DNA of 64,000 bases from JAJEFO01 sp965214325 (GCA_965214325.1 CBDCBG010000006.1:1984001-2048000), one strand, 5' to 3'; shown: positions 9,379 to 19,613, numbered from the stretch's first letter. Translations and numbers: made by a program. The notes: generated from the letters alone by a model not told the origin.

Positions 9379-10337
9379 CGATTCTTGCGATCGATGACCT
9401 GAACGTCACGTTCTCGACCGAGGGCGGCCAGCTGCACGCCTTGAAGAACGTTTCCTTCGACGTTCCCGAGAAGCGGATCGTCGGCGTCGTGGGGGAATGG
9501 GGTTGCGGCAAGTCCACGTTGATCAACGCGATCCTCGGTCTTCTGGCAGACAATGGAAGTGTCGACGCCGGCAACATCGTATTCGAGGGCGAGGATCTCA
9601 CGAGACTTGGACCTGCCAGAATGCAGGAACTCCGGGGCCAGCGAATTTCGACGGTCTTCCAGGATTCGATGGGTGCGCTGAACCCGGTTCTCTCGGTCGG
9701 CCGCCAGATGCGCAACATCCAGTACCGGTCGGGACTTTCTCGCAGGGAGAAGGACGCGCAGTCGGAAGCAATGTTGCGCCAGGTACGGATCCCCGACGCG
9801 CAGGCCGCGCTCGCGCGGTATCCGCACGAGTTTTCAGGCGGGATGCAGCAACGGGTCGCAATTGCCATGGCCCTGATGATGAAGCCCGCGCTCCTGATCG
9901 CTGACGAACCGACGACCGCGCTGGATGCCACGCTCGAAGTGGCGACCATCGAGCTCCTGCGGGAGCTGCAGCAGGACGTCGCCTGCTAGGTGCTCTTCAT
10001 ATCGCATCATCTCGGCGTCATCGCCGAGCTTTGTGACGATGTCGTCGTGATGTACGCAGGCGAAGTCGTGGAGCGCGGAACGACGCGACAGGTGTTTCAC
10101 ACGCCGTGCCATCCATATGCCAGACGCCTGCTTGAATGCGACCCGGCACGACAATCCGGACGCATGCGGCATCTGCCCACCATACCGGGCGAATTCCCGG
10201 ATCTCAGGCAAAGGCCGCCCGGCTGTGTCTTTGCGACCCGCTGCGATCAACGCGTTGGCGACTGTGACAAGGCCCCGCCTGACGTGACGGTCGAGACAGG
10301 ACATGTCGCGCGGTGCGTATTGGCGGTGCCGAAATGA
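9375..10337 (+). pseudogene. dppD: dppD-type ABC ATPase with internal amber stop
   Basis: ATPase subunit of the peptide-type importer. Reading starts at ATG 9375 (overlapping the dppC stop) with MTILAIDDLNVTFSTEGG. It contains Walker A GEWGCGKST, Q-loop FQDSMGALNP, signature FSGGMQQRVAIAMAL and Walker B LLIADEPTTALD. An in-frame TAG at 9987-9989 stops translation just before the H-loop region, which continues in the same frame as VLFISHHLGVIAELCDDVV. The oligopeptide C-terminal extension with CVFATRC (Cys cluster) ends at 10337. Other departures: GESG to GEWG in the Walker A loop and SHDLG to SHHLG after the switch His. Full reading would give 320 aa, the family norm. Treated as decaying. Confidence 0.85.
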
Positions 10338-10347
10338 GCGGAATCCT

Positions 10348-11619
10348 TCCGTAATGGGGCCCCCACGTCAGGCACGGCGTCCTGCGCATGAGCGGCCATG
10401 ACGCCCGAACCTGACGAGACAGTCCCGTCGCCGGCGCAAGTTTCGCGGCGTTGAGGCCGGGATCGGCGTTGACGTCTGGCCCGGAGCCGGGCATCTTCCT
10501 TCCGTCCGTGGCCGGCTCGTCGGCCGCCTGCATGATGCCTGGTTCCATCCGGTCCCCGAGGGTCAATCTCATCAGCGTGCTCGAACGCGACAGCGCGGTT
10601 CGGCAACGACGCAACTCACGACATCATCGGGGACCGCGTCCCGGCACGGACGTCCGTGGACGGGCCGCCTCTCACGGATCCCGCTCCTTCCCTCTTCGTC
10701 AAAGGCTGTGGATCCGGTGCAGCCATGCTCATGCCGGATCGGGCGACGCCGTCGGCTCGCGGGTGAAGCGGAACTCCGTCCCGTCCAGCCACATCCGGAG
10801 CGGAACCACGGCCATGCGCCGGGCCAGCGCGGTCGTGGCGCGCTTCCTGCCACGTCTCGCCGCCAGCCGCAGCGCCCGGGACTTCAGCCAGTTCATCTTC
10901 CTCGCGCCGGTCGGCATCGCCGTGGCCGCCTGGAAGAGCGCCGTGCGCAACGCGATGTCACCGGTCTTCGAGATCCCGCCCGACACGGCCGTCTCTCCCG
11001 ACCGGTCCCATGCCGGGCATCGTCACCAACTGCCGGCAGGTGGCGTCCGGCCCGGCGAGGGTCCCGGCCCTCTTCGTCACCACGGCCAGCTCGTCGCGCA
11101 TCTGCGCCCGCAGCCGCAGGATCGGCTCGACGGCGTCCGGCAGCGTCGCGTTGCGCGAGCCCGGCAGGGCCCGCGTCTCCCGGGACGCGACCGGCCTGCA
11201 GTGCACGGGCTGGAACCATCCCGTCCGCAGCAGCTGCGCGATGCCCTCGGCATCCCGCCGGTCCGTCCTGACAGGGGGCCGGCCTCCAGGCCGACAGCCG
11301 CGATGCTGCCGGGCAGGCCATGCATGTGCTCGACGAGCGATCCGGGATCCGAAGGCACCTTCGCTTCGTTCACGATCCTGCCATCGGCGCCGGGCGCGCA
11401 AGCAGACGTGCTTGCCACCGACACGTCCGGTCCGGCAAGGATTTCCATTGTCGCTGTCCTTTCCATTGCACTTCGATCAGGACGCGCTCCCTCGGGACCG
11501 CCTCCGCCACTCACGATGGCACATGTTGTGCGTGGCAGGGACAACGACACCAGACCGGCAACCTACCCACGTTCCAATCCGAACCGGCGTCGGTGCGAAT
11601 CGCCGCCCCGTTACGGCAT
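10348..11619 (-). mobile_element. IS110/IS1111-type insertion element, decayed copy A
   Basis: 1272-bp element inserted in dppF, opposite to that gene. Its ends match the ends of the fuller copy at 28675-30421: CCGTAATGGGGC at one end (10349-10360) and the inverse GCCCCGTTACGG at the other (11605-11616). This gives a 12-bp terminal inverted repeat with one mismatch. The dinucleotide CT flanks both sides (10346-10347 and 11620-11621), and deleting the element plus one CT restores the dppF frame exactly, so the boundaries are well supported. The transposase inside has large internal deletions, but the non-coding end near 11525-11556 is almost unchanged from copy B. Confidence 0.85.
10729..11448 (-). 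pseudogene. IS110-family transposase remnant (copy A)
   Basis: The N-terminus starts at ATG 11448 as MEILAGPDVSVASTSACAPG and runs to VGLEAG, matching the copy B transposase (MEIFIGLDVSLAS to VGLEAG). Its first acidic catalytic residue is kept (GPDVS for GLDVS). Shorter matching pieces follow in shifted frames: TDRRDAEGIAQLLRTGWFQP, LRLRAQMRDELAVVTK, ATCRQLVTMPGMGPV, and finally GGISKTGDIALRTALFQAAT to SPDPA, ending at 10729. Several hundred bases of the intact gene are missing between these blocks. It cannot encode an active recombinase; any movement of this copy would need help from copy B. Confidence 0.85.
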
Positions 11620-12591
11620 CTCGAAGTCCATGACGTCGAAGTGCCGTTCGAGGTCGGCCCCCTGCTGCGCCGCCACCCAATCCTCGGGGTGGCGGGCGTG
11701 AGTTTCGATCTCCATGCAGGCGAGACATTCGCGATCGTCGGCGAAAGCGGATCTGGAAAGACCACTCTGGCTCGCGCGATCAACGGGCTCCAGGGCATTT
11801 CCGCCGGTCGATCCGGTTTGACGAACGGCGCATCGACACGCTCTGCGCACGATCGATGAAGCCCTGCGACGGCGCATGTCGATGATGTTCCAGGATCCCG
11901 TCGGCTCGCTCAGCCCCCGCATGAAAGTCGGCAACCTGATAGCTGAACCGTTCCGCATCCACAGGACCGTCGACAGGAACCCAAGCGATGAAATTCCGCG
12001 GCTTCTGTCGCTGGTGGGTCTCACTCCGGATTTTGCAGACCGCTATCCGCATCAGCTGTCAGGTGGCCAGGCGCGGCGAGTCGGCGTGGCGCGCGCTATC
12101 GCCCTGAACCCCGCCCTGATCATCGCTGACGAACCCACCGCCGGCCTCGAAGTGTCGGTCCAGGGCGAGGTGTTGAATTTCCTGAACGATCTCCGTGAAC
12201 GACTTGGCCTTGCAATGATCATCATCACTCACAACCTGCATGTGGTGCATCACGTGGCGAACCGGATGGCCGTCATGTATCTCGGCCGCTTCGTCGAGGT
12301 GGGCGAAACCGAGGAGATCTTCCGCGCGCCACGCCACCCTTACACGGCGGCCCTGCTCTCGGCCAATCCCGAGCCGGATCCGGACAAGGCGCGCGAACGC
12401 ATCGCCCTGCCCGCCGAAGTGCCGTCGCTTCTTGCAAGACCTACCGGTTGCGAATTCCATTCCCGGTGCCCATGGGCCAAGGCGCGCTGCAAGTCCGAAG
12501 CCCCGGCATTCGTCGACGGCGAGACACGGAAAGTCACCTGCCACACGCCGCTCGAACCCGGCGCGAGGCCTCCCGAATTGGAGCTGACGCA

Positions 12592-14598
12592 ATGACCAAG
12601 GTCATCGAAACCACGTGGATTCCCATGCCCGACGGCATCCGCCTTGCCGCGAGGCTCTGGTTGCCGGACAAGGCCAAGCGCTCGCCCGTGCCCTGCGTCC
12701 TGGAATACATCCCCTACCGTCGCCGGGACAGAACCCGGATGCGCGACGAAAGCATGCATCCACACTTCGCTGACGCCGGATACGCGGCAATCAGGGTGGA
12801 CATGCGTGGCTCAGGCGACAGCGAAGGGGTGATGCTGGACGAATATTCGGAACAGGAGATGAAGGACGGGGTCGACGTGATCGCTTGGATCGCCGAGCGG
12901 CCGTGGTGCGACGGAAGCGTCGGCATGTTCGGCAAGTCCTGGGGCGCCTACACATCCTTTCAGGTTGCTGCGAAGCGTCCTCCGGCGCTCAAGGCAATCG
13001 CGCCCGTCATGGGGACCGATGATCGCTGGCTGGAGGACATCCACTTCTACGGAGGCGTGCTTGCGAACGACAACTTCTGGTGGGGCTCGATCATGCAGCT
13101 CTACAACGCGATGCCGCCGGATCCGGCCATCGTCGGCAAGGATCGCTGGCGCGAAATGTGGAAAGAGCGTCTGGAAGCGATGACATTCTGGCCTGCGCAG
13201 TGGCTGGAACACCAGGCTCATGACGACATGTGGCGCAGGGGCTCGATCTCGGAGAATTACGCGGATGTCGACATTCCGGTCTATTTCTTCGGCGGCTGGG
13301 CCGACCTCTTCCGCGACACTCCGTTCCGGATTGCCAAACAACTGAAGGGGCCGGTCAAGGTGCTCATGGGACCTTGGGCTCATCTCTACCCCCATGAGGG
13401 TCTGCCAACACCCCGCATGAACTTTGTGGGCGAGGTCATCCGCTTCTGGGACCACTGCCTCAAGGGCATTGACACCGACCTCATGGACGAGCCGCGCCTG
13501 CGGTTCTACCTGCAGGACTCGGCTCCTCCCGACGGCTCTCGCGAGGAGCGCACCGGTGTCTGGGTCGAGGAACCGGCCTGGCCCTCACCCAACGTGAGCG
13601 TCGAGACGCTTTGGCTGAACGACGGCCGGCTTGGGACGGTCGCCGAACCCGGAGGCGCAATGTCGGTGTGTTCGCCGCAGACCTTTGGCTCGGCAGGCGG
13701 TGACATGTGCTCGTTCGGAATCCCGGGGGACATGCCTGCCGACTGCAGGGTCGATGCAGCAGGTGCGTTGAATTTCCGTTCCGAGCCCGCGGACGCCCCC
13801 ACCGACATACTTGGCCAACCATTGCTCACCCTCACCGCTTCCGCGGACTGGCCGCAGGGATTCATCGCCGCGCTGCTCGTGGACGAAGCGCCGGACGGCG
13901 CCCAGACACTGATCACTCGCGGCTTCGCGAACCTCGCACATCGCGATTCCGACACCGTTCCTGAACCAGTGGTTCCGGATGCCGAGATGACAATCACCGT
14001 GCCGCTGCACGGAATCGGCTACCGGCTCGCAAGAGGTCACCGGCTCGTCGTTCAAGTCGGTACGAGCTACTGGCCGATCCTCTGGCCCGCGCCGGACCCG
14101 GTCACGTTGACGGTCACGCCGGGCCGCTCGGCGCTTGCACTGCCGGTCCGCCGTGACGTGGTGGCCGGGCCTCGCCCCTTTCCCGAACCGGCTCCCGCGA
14201 ACAGGAAGTGTCCGATGACAACTGTCCGGGAGGGCTCGATGGAAAGATCGCTCCATGTCGACCTTGCAACTGGCGAACATGCCGCTCGATTCTCTTTTGA
14301 CGGTGGCGTGTTCGGCCCCGTGGGGCGATTGCGCCTCGACGAGACCGGCACCGAGATGGGCGACGTTTCGGATCGAGTCTATCGGATCCATCCGCAGGAC
14401 CCTCTTCCGGCGCGCGCGACGATGGATCAAGAAAGCTGCTTTGAGCGTGATGACTGGAACGTCCGCATCAAGACCGGCTCCGAAATGAAAGCCACCGGGA
14501 CGGCTTTCCTCCTGCGCGCTTCCGTGACCTGCTGGGATGGCGAGGAGGAATTCCACCACGTTCAGTGGGATCACTCGATTCCGCGAAACGGAATGTAA
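12592..14598 (+). CDS. CocE/NonD-family (X-Pro dipeptidyl-peptidase-like) hydrolase
   Basis: 668-aa serine hydrolase of the CocE/PepX fold. Relatives hydrolyse esters, amides or N-terminal acyl/peptide bonds; the substrate is unknown here. The N-terminal alpha/beta-hydrolase half has PMPDGIRLAARLWLP, PYRRRDRTRMRDE and RVDMRGSGDSEG. The nucleophile elbow is GMFGKSWGAY (Ser116) and GPWAHLYPHEG supplies the likely catalytic His. The jelly-roll C-terminal domain starts near residue 330 and includes LTLTASADWPQGFIAALL and RLARGHRLVVQVGTSYWPILWPAPDPVTLTV. ATG 12592 overlaps the dppF stop (ATGA), so it belongs to the peptide-transporter operon and probably acted on the imported substrate. It is the only gene in this operon with no visible damage. 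Confidence 0.9.
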   Translation: MTKVIETTWIPMPDGIRLAARLWLPDKAKRSPVPCVLEYIPYRRRDRTRMRDESMHPHFADAGYAAIRVDMRGSGDSEGVMLDEYSEQEMKDGVDVIAWIAERPWCDGSVGMFGKSWGAYTSFQVAAKRPPALKAIAPVMGTDDRWLEDIHFYGGVLANDNFWWGSIMQLYNAMPPDPAIVGKDRWREMWKERLEAMTFWPAQWLEHQAHDDMWRRGSISENYADVDIPVYFFGGWADLFRDTPFRIAKQLKGPVKVLMGPWAHLYPHEGLPTPRMNFVGEVIRFWDHCLKGIDTDLMDEPRLRFYLQDSAPPDGSREERTGVWVEEPAWPSPNVSVETLWLNDGRLGTVAEPGGAMSVCSPQTFGSAGGDMCSFGIPGDMPADCRVDAAGALNFRSEPADAPTDILGQPLLTLTASADWPQGFIAALLVDEAPDGAQTLITRGFANLAHRDSDTVPEPVVPDAEMTITVPLHGIGYRLARGHRLVVQVGTSYWPILWPAPDPVTLTVTPGRSALALPVRRDVVAGPRPFPEPAPANRKCPMTTVREGSMERSLHVDLATGEHAARFSFDGGVFGPVGRLRLDETGTEMGDVSDRVYRIHPQDPLPARATMDQESCFERDDWNVRIKTGSEMKATGTAFLLRASVTCWDGEEEFHHVQWDHSIPRNGM

Positions 14599-14601
14599 GC
14601 G

Positions 14602-16626
14602 ATGCTAAAAGACTCAGAAATCCGAACCGGTGTCCCGCGCGAAATCCGCGAGATCGAGAGCGCCTAGATCCCGATGCCCGACGGAACAAAGCTCGCGGCC
14701 CGGATCTGGCTTCCTGTTGACGCGGCTTCGGATCCGGTGCCTGCAATCCTCGAGTACCTGCCCTACCGCAAGCGTGACGGAACGGTTGAGCGTGATCACC
14801 TGACCCACCCATATTTCACAGGCCACGGATATGCGGGCGTTCGTGTCGACTTGCGCGGCACTGGCGACAGCGAAGGCATCTGCCTAGGCGAGTATCTCGA
14901 GCAGGAACAGGACGACTGCGTGGCCGTGATCGAGTGGCTTGCCACCCAGCCCTGGTGTTCCGGTAAGGTCGGAATGATGGGGATCAGCTGGGGCGGATTC
15001 AACGGGCTGCAGGTCGCGGCCCGGCGTCCAGAAGCGCTCGGCGTGGTCATCTCGCTCTGCTCCACCGACGACCGTTACGCCGACGACATCCACTTCATGG
15101 GCGGCTGCATGCTGACCGACAAGCTGAGCTGGGGGGCCACGGCCTTCTCGATCTGCAACACGCCTCCCGATCCCGCAATCGTGGGAGACCGTTGGAAGGA
15201 GATGTGGGTGGAGCGCCTGGAAAACAACGGGCTGTGGATGCTTGACTGGTTCCGCCACCAGCGGCGAGACGAATTCTATGCTCACGGCTCGGTCTGCGAG
15301 AACTATTCCGATATAGAGGTGCCGGTCTATGCGATGGGTGTTTGGGCGGATGGGTACACGAACGCCATCTTCCGCCTGCTCGAGCACCTGCCGGGTCCAA
15401 AGAAGGGACTGATCGGGCCATGGGCCCACAAGTATCCGCATTTCGCGAAGCCTGGGCCGCGCATAGGTTTCCTGCAGGAGTGCCTTCGCTGGTAGGACCA
15501 GCATCTCAAGGGCATCGACTCCGGCATAATGGAGGAACCGAAACTCCGGGCCTGGATCAACTCACCCGTGGCGCCATCGCCGCGTCACGAAGACCGGTCG
15601 GGCCGTTGGGTGGCGGAAACCGAATGGAATGGCGGCGGGATGGAAATGCTGTCCCTTTATCCCGGAGAGAACGGGCTGACGGACAAGCCTTCGAAGACGA
15701 CTATCACTCTCTCTTCTCCAGAGACTGCCGGGTGGACCGCTGGCGCATGGTGCGGGTACGGGGCGGTTCCAGACGGTCCCTTGGACCAGAACGGCGATAC
15801 TGGCCTGATGACGATCTTCGAGACAGGCATTCTTGATGAAGAGTTCGATCTCTTCGGCTTTCCGCTCTTTCACGCAGCATTCGCCAGCGACACAAAACAG
15901 GCAAATGTAGCCGCAGTCCTTTCCGCCGTGGGCCAGGATGGCCGCGCGACCCTAATCAGCTACGGAGTCCTGAACCTGACCCACCGGGCAAGCCATTCAA
16001 GACCCGAGCCGATGCCGTTGACGGAACCGCAAACCGTCACGATTCAACTCAACGCCTGCGATCAACGTGTCAACAGGCGGCAGCGGCTTCGTCTTGCGTT
16101 GTCCGCGGCCTATTGGCCGGTGACCTGGCCAGCCTACGAGAAGGCGAACCTCACGATCAAGCCCGGCACCGCCAGGCTCGATCTGCCGGTTCGCCCAGGT
16201 CGAGACACCGGCGACGAGCTGGCCCCCTTTCCCCCGCCGGAAGGCGCCAGTCCGGCCTCGATCAAGCAGCATTCCCGAAGCTTCTATGATCGGCGGCGCC
16301 ATATCGACCTGAGCACGGGCACGGAGGTGAATTCGCGCCGCAGCAGCACCGGAACCGAAACTCACGTGCATACAGGTCTCAAGGTCGAGCGCGCAAGCAC
16401 CGAGCGCTTCGAAATCCATCCCGACGATCCGAATTCCGCGATCGGCACCTGCCACTGGTGCCAATCCTATTCGCGCGGCGACTGGAGAGCCGAAACAAGG
16501 ACTGATGTCAGCGTGTACGCATTGCGCGACTGCTGGCGGATCGAAGCCAGCCTTGTTGCGCGCGATGCCGACGGAGTAGTGGTCGAACGGCAATGGAACG
16601 AGGATGTGCCTCGAGATCTGGTTTGA
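14602..16626 (+). pseudogene. Second CocE/NonD-family hydrolase, two in-frame amber codons
   Basis: Paralogue of the preceding gene, starting at ATG 14602, 3 bp after its stop, and open in one frame for 675 codons apart from two TAG codons. The first (14665-14667) interrupts IESA-x-IPMPDGTKLAARIW and the second (15493-15495) interrupts ECLRW-x-DQHLKGIDSG. In the intact paralogue the first position is Trp (TTWIPMPDG) and the second aligns to RFWDHCLKGID, where relatives also have an aromatic residue. Both therefore look like TGG-to-TAG changes. Nucleophile elbow GMMGISWGGF and GPWAHKYPH are present between the stops, and the C-terminal beta domain (LRLALSAAYWPVTWPAYEKANLTI) is complete. Amber suppression would restore a normal protein, but pyruvate carboxylase here ends in TAG, so decay is the simpler reading. 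Confidence 0.85.
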
Positions 16627-16637
16627 GGAGAGAAGAG

Positions 16638-17478
16638 TTGGGCGCGTTTCCCGATTTCGGCTCGAATGCGAAGTTCCATCACTTTGCGAGTGAAGAGGTC
16701 GCCATGCGCGTGGTGACCGACGGGAACGGACCGGATGTCGTCTTCATTCCCGGAGGAGACGCGACGGCCGAGAGCTATTCTCAGCAGTTCGCGCTCCTTT
16801 CGGACGCTTTCCGCTGCATTTCCTACGATCCGCGCGGCGCCGGTAGCACGACATCGCCTCCGGCCCCGTGGACGATCGAGGACACCGCGCGTGACTGCGC
16901 TGCCGTGATTGATGCGTATTGCGACGGAAGCGCGGTCGTCTGCGGCCTTTCCCTTGGCGGCCTTGTGACTCAACAGGTGGCAATAGATTTTCCCGAGAAA
17001 ATCCGGCTGGCCATTCCCATGGGAACCGCCGCCTTCATCGACGGCTTCACCAGGGACTGGATGCAGGCGGAGATCGACCTCCGCAAGGACGGCATTTCCC
17101 TTCCAGAATATTTCCTCGCACCGCACTATGCCCCGTACGCCTTCCCGGCCAAGGCGCTGCACGACCCGGAGCTTTGGGAGAAAGTCAAGGAAGCCTACAC
17201 GACCCGCTTCGCAGACCGTGATCCGCAGGACTTGATCGATCAATGGCAAGCCTGCCTCGACTTCGACTGCCGTGAGGCCCTGAAGACCTGCCCGGTTCTG
17301 ATGCATGTCATCAGCTTTTCCGAGGACGTCCAGCCCGCGCCATCCATGTGCATGGTGGTCGCCGAATGCGGAGTTTCATGAGTTGGCGGGGCTTGGGCAA
17401 GTATCCATGACCCGTCATAAGCCGAATGTCGTTGCAGACAAGCTGCGAGGCATAGTTCTCGACGAGCTTGGAATCTGA
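16638..17478 (+). pseudogene. Alpha/beta-fold hydrolase, frameshifted near the C-terminus
   Basis: Alpha/beta hydrolase of about 279 aa when repaired. TTG 16638 is preferred as start because GAGGAGAGAAG lies just upstream. Visible features: oxyanion strand VVFIPGGDATAESYSQQFALL, FRCISYDPRGAGSTTSP, nucleophile elbow GLSLGGLVTQQVAI, and a lid with DLIDQWQACLDFDCREAL. After HVISFSEDVQPAPSMCMVVAE the frame ends at a stop at 17379. The expected C-terminus EFHELAGLGQVSMTRHKPNV to DELGI runs in the next frame and stops at 17478. The shift lies near 17367-17371. Follows the second CocE gene by 11 bp, so it is the last member of the eroded operon. Substrate unknown. Confidence 0.8.
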
Positions 17479-17687
17479 CGCCGAAGCGGCATGCAGCGAA
17501 GCGGGATCCACACCGCAACGCATCTGGAACTGTCCGCACGCAACCTGTACGCATCGCACACTTGGCCTTGATCAATTCCGGGCATGGCGCCGCATGCGTG
17601 CTTGCTCTGCAAGTTGTCGCAGTTGGGAGGAAGTTTCCGCTTGCAGAAGCCATTCGATGTCAATATCTCCAATCCACCCACCGGAAT

Positions 17688-17762
17688 GCGGGCGTAGCTC
17701 AGGGGTAGAGCATTACCTTGCCAAGGTAAGGGTCGTGAGTTCGAATCTCATCGCCCGCTCCA
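17688..17762 (+). tRNA. tRNA-Gly (anticodon GCC)
   Basis: 75 bases including an encoded CCA. The acceptor GCGGGCG pairs with CGCCCGC (17752-17758). D-arm sequence TAGCTCAGGGGTAGAGCA, anticodon stem-loop TTACCTTGCCAAGGTAA with anticodon GCC, and T-loop GTTCGAATC are all in place. It stands alone, 209 bp after the hydrolase pseudogene and immediately before the mobile-element region, a common setting for island insertion. I did not find a second copy of its 3' end at the far side of that region. Confidence 0.95.
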
Positions 17763-17796
17763 ATGGGGTTTCTCATACATCCTCAAGATCACCATA

Positions 17797-17820
17797 AAGC
17801 AATGTTTTTGCTTGGTGAAT
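17797..17820 (+). terminator. Possible weak terminator downstream of tRNA-Gly
   Basis: AAGCAA (17797-17802) can pair with TTGCTT (17808-17813), followed within a few bases by a T-rich stretch (GAATTTTTC). The stem is short and AT-rich, so this is only a plausible 3' end signal. The rest of 17763-18025 shows no gene. Confidence 0.25.
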
Positions 17821-18025
17821 TTTTCTTGGCCGCTGAGCATGCCGCCTCACCACGAGCCATAGATTCGCGTCGATTGTTGGACAGATGTTGGCACCGGGGC
17901 TTGATTCCCAAGGTTGCAGACCTGGCTGTCAAAGTGAAGACTGAAGCATGGATCCTCCCTCAAGGGTGATTAGCCAGCTATTTCGGGACATAGCCGCGGG
18001 TAAAGCTGGGATGCTGAGAAATCCC

Positions 18026-18047
18026 GTAACTGCTCACCCCTAGTTGG
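18026..18047 (-). repeat. IS66 right-end sequence, solo remnant
   Basis: These 22 bases begin GTAACTGCTCACCCC and are a perfect inverted copy of the IS66 right end at 31285-31306. Identity continues for about four more bases with one mismatch. The end is not followed by IS66 coding sequence but by the ISNCY transposase remnant, whose apparent stop codon lies inside the repeat. It is probably the trace of another IS66 copy truncated by a later event. With 31285-31306 it brackets the whole mobile-element region. Confidence 0.75.
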
Positions 18048-19613
18048 TGCCTGCCAGAAACCCCCTCGTCCGGCGATTGCAAGCCCGGTTTCGCCCGCGT
18101 TTGCGCGTCTGTCGCCCGAGAGCGTGGCACGCCGCCGGGCTGGCAGCGCCAAGCTGGCGGCGGGATCGCGTGTTCGGGACGTGCATCCGCGTCCCTGGGC
18201 GGCTTCGGCGCATGGGCTGCCGTTCCCGCGCCTTCCGGCGCAGCAGAAGGCCGATGCGGCGGACGTTCAGGGCGACCACGGAGAGGGCGACGACGCGGGC
18301 AAGGCCCCCGGCGCCCTGCGCCAGGATCCGGTCGAGACCGCGGTGCCCGAGGTTGCCGGTCGCCGGTTCCACCGCCGGATGCCGGCGGCGCATCGCGGCG
18401 AACCCCTCGCCCCGCCCGCGTTCCCGGTCGGCCTTGTCGAGGCAGCCCTTCTTCGGCGGCAAGTTGTCATCGAGCAGCCCGTCGAGGCGGACCCGGTTCG
18501 CGGGGCTGTGGAAGCCGCGGTCGAAGCTCGCCGCGCGGAGGCCGGGAAAGGCTGACTGCGCGGCCTCGACCATGGGCACGGCGAAGTCGACGTCGCCGCC
18601 CTGCCACATGACCTCGTGATGCAGCACGAAGCCGTGTCCGTCCTCCAGGATGCAGGTCGGGACGCCAGGCTCCACCGGGCATCCCGCCTTGCCCTTCGAG
18701 ATCCAGCGCGTGTGCGGCTCGAGGATCGAGAACGCCTTCTCGCGCTGCGGAATCGTCTCGCCCTTGAGCAGGCGGCGGTCGGTCTGGTCGATCTGGCGCA
18801 CGGCGTGCGACAGGAAGCTCCCGTTTTCCGTGATCGTCCAGGCCGTCGCGCCGTTCGCGGCAAGCGCCGGCAGCGACGCTTCCACGCGCAGGACAGGCTC
18901 GCGGCAGCGCGCGAGACACTCCTCCACACGCTCCGGACCGGCGCGCCGGGTCGACCGGACCTTCCGGAACGGCCTCTTGACCGGATTCTGCAGGCGCTTC
19001 CACTGGCCGGCCGGCGGCGTCACGCTCCGTCGCCGCACGGCCCGTCGTGCGGAGCAGGCAGCGCATCCGCGTCCCGAAGGAGGCTGACGTCCGTGGGACA
19101 GTGAACGTCGGTCTCGGCCACGAACGAGTCACGGCGCCCGCGCAAGGGCGTGCCAGGCTTTTTTCTCGCGACCGCATGGCCGCTCTCCACGACCGGATGG
19201 CTGACCCCGACAGGAAGCCCGGGGCTCAGGAGGCTCACGTTGTCCGCCAGCCTCCGGCGGTTGCAGCGCCGCTCGTCCCGGACGTCCGCATGGCCGAGGA
19301 ACCGGCGCAGCGTCTCGTGCCCGTCCGCCGGCTCGCGGAGCCGGTCGAAGTCGCGGCCCGGCCCCTGCCTGACCACGCCCGTCACCAGGATCCGCCACAT
19401 CTCCATGCCCGGCCGGCCGACCTTCCTGTCGATGCCGGGAAGCATGTGCTCGTCCATGAGCGCGAACGGCCGCGCGCGGAAAGTCTCGTCGGAACAGAGA
19501 TGCCGGAGCCCGATGAGAAGGGCGGGGATGCCGTCCCCGGACCTGAGGTCCAGGTCGATGTCCTCGATGCCGACCTCGCCGGGTTCCGGTTGCGGATTGA
19601 TTGCCTCTCTCAT
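18040..19613 (-). pseudogene. ISNCY-family transposase, frameshifted and partly deleted
   Basis: Minus-strand transposase in two frames. The N-terminal part (19613 to about 19020) begins MREAINPQPEPGEVGIEDID and has IPALLIGLRHLCSDETFR, KVGRPGMEMWRILVTGVVRQ and RRDSFVAETDVHCPTDVSLL, as in ISNCY elements. The C-terminal part (from about 19038) has QIDQTDRRLLKGETIPQREK, WISKGKAGCPVEPGVP, ILEDGHGFVLHHEVM, FPGLRAASFDRGFHSPANRV and the RRRHPAVEPATGNLGHRGLDR segment. Roughly 50-80 residues between the halves are missing or scrambled. The protein runs out into arginine-rich text and ends within the IS66-end repeat. The terminal repeats of the element could not be identified. Dead by inspection. Confidence 0.8.

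Larger units (their letters stand above)
10334..12595 (+). pseudogene. dppF: dppF-type ABC ATPase, split by an IS110-type element and frameshifted twice
   Basis: Second ATPase of the importer. The start ATG 10334 overlaps the dppD stop (ATGA). Only the first codons (MSGI plus two bases) precede the inserted element at 10348-11619. Removing the element and one copy of the flanking CT gives MSGILEVHDVEVPFEVG, the normal family start. Walker A GESGSGKTTLARAINGLQG follows. Then two single-base losses occur, near 11810 and near 11848, between AGR and the RRRMSMMFQDPVGSLSPRM Q-loop segment. The middle piece reads IRFDERRIDTLCARSM in a third frame. The rest, with signature LSGGQARRVGVARAIAL and Walker B LIIADEPTAGLEVSVQ, is open to 12595. 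The repaired protein would be about 329 aa. Overlaps the next gene by ATGA. Confidence 0.88.

Noticed and set aside
10451..11701. 416-codon plus-strand open frame across the dppF insertion
   Set aside because: It is the reverse of the decayed IS110-type transposase; the minus strand gives matches to the intact copy.
7595..16626. Amber codon reassignment as explanation for the in-frame stops
   Set aside because: Several genes here, including pyruvate carboxylase, end in TAG at the expected C-terminus, and the same operon has frameshifts and an IS insertion; kept only as a question in the findings.
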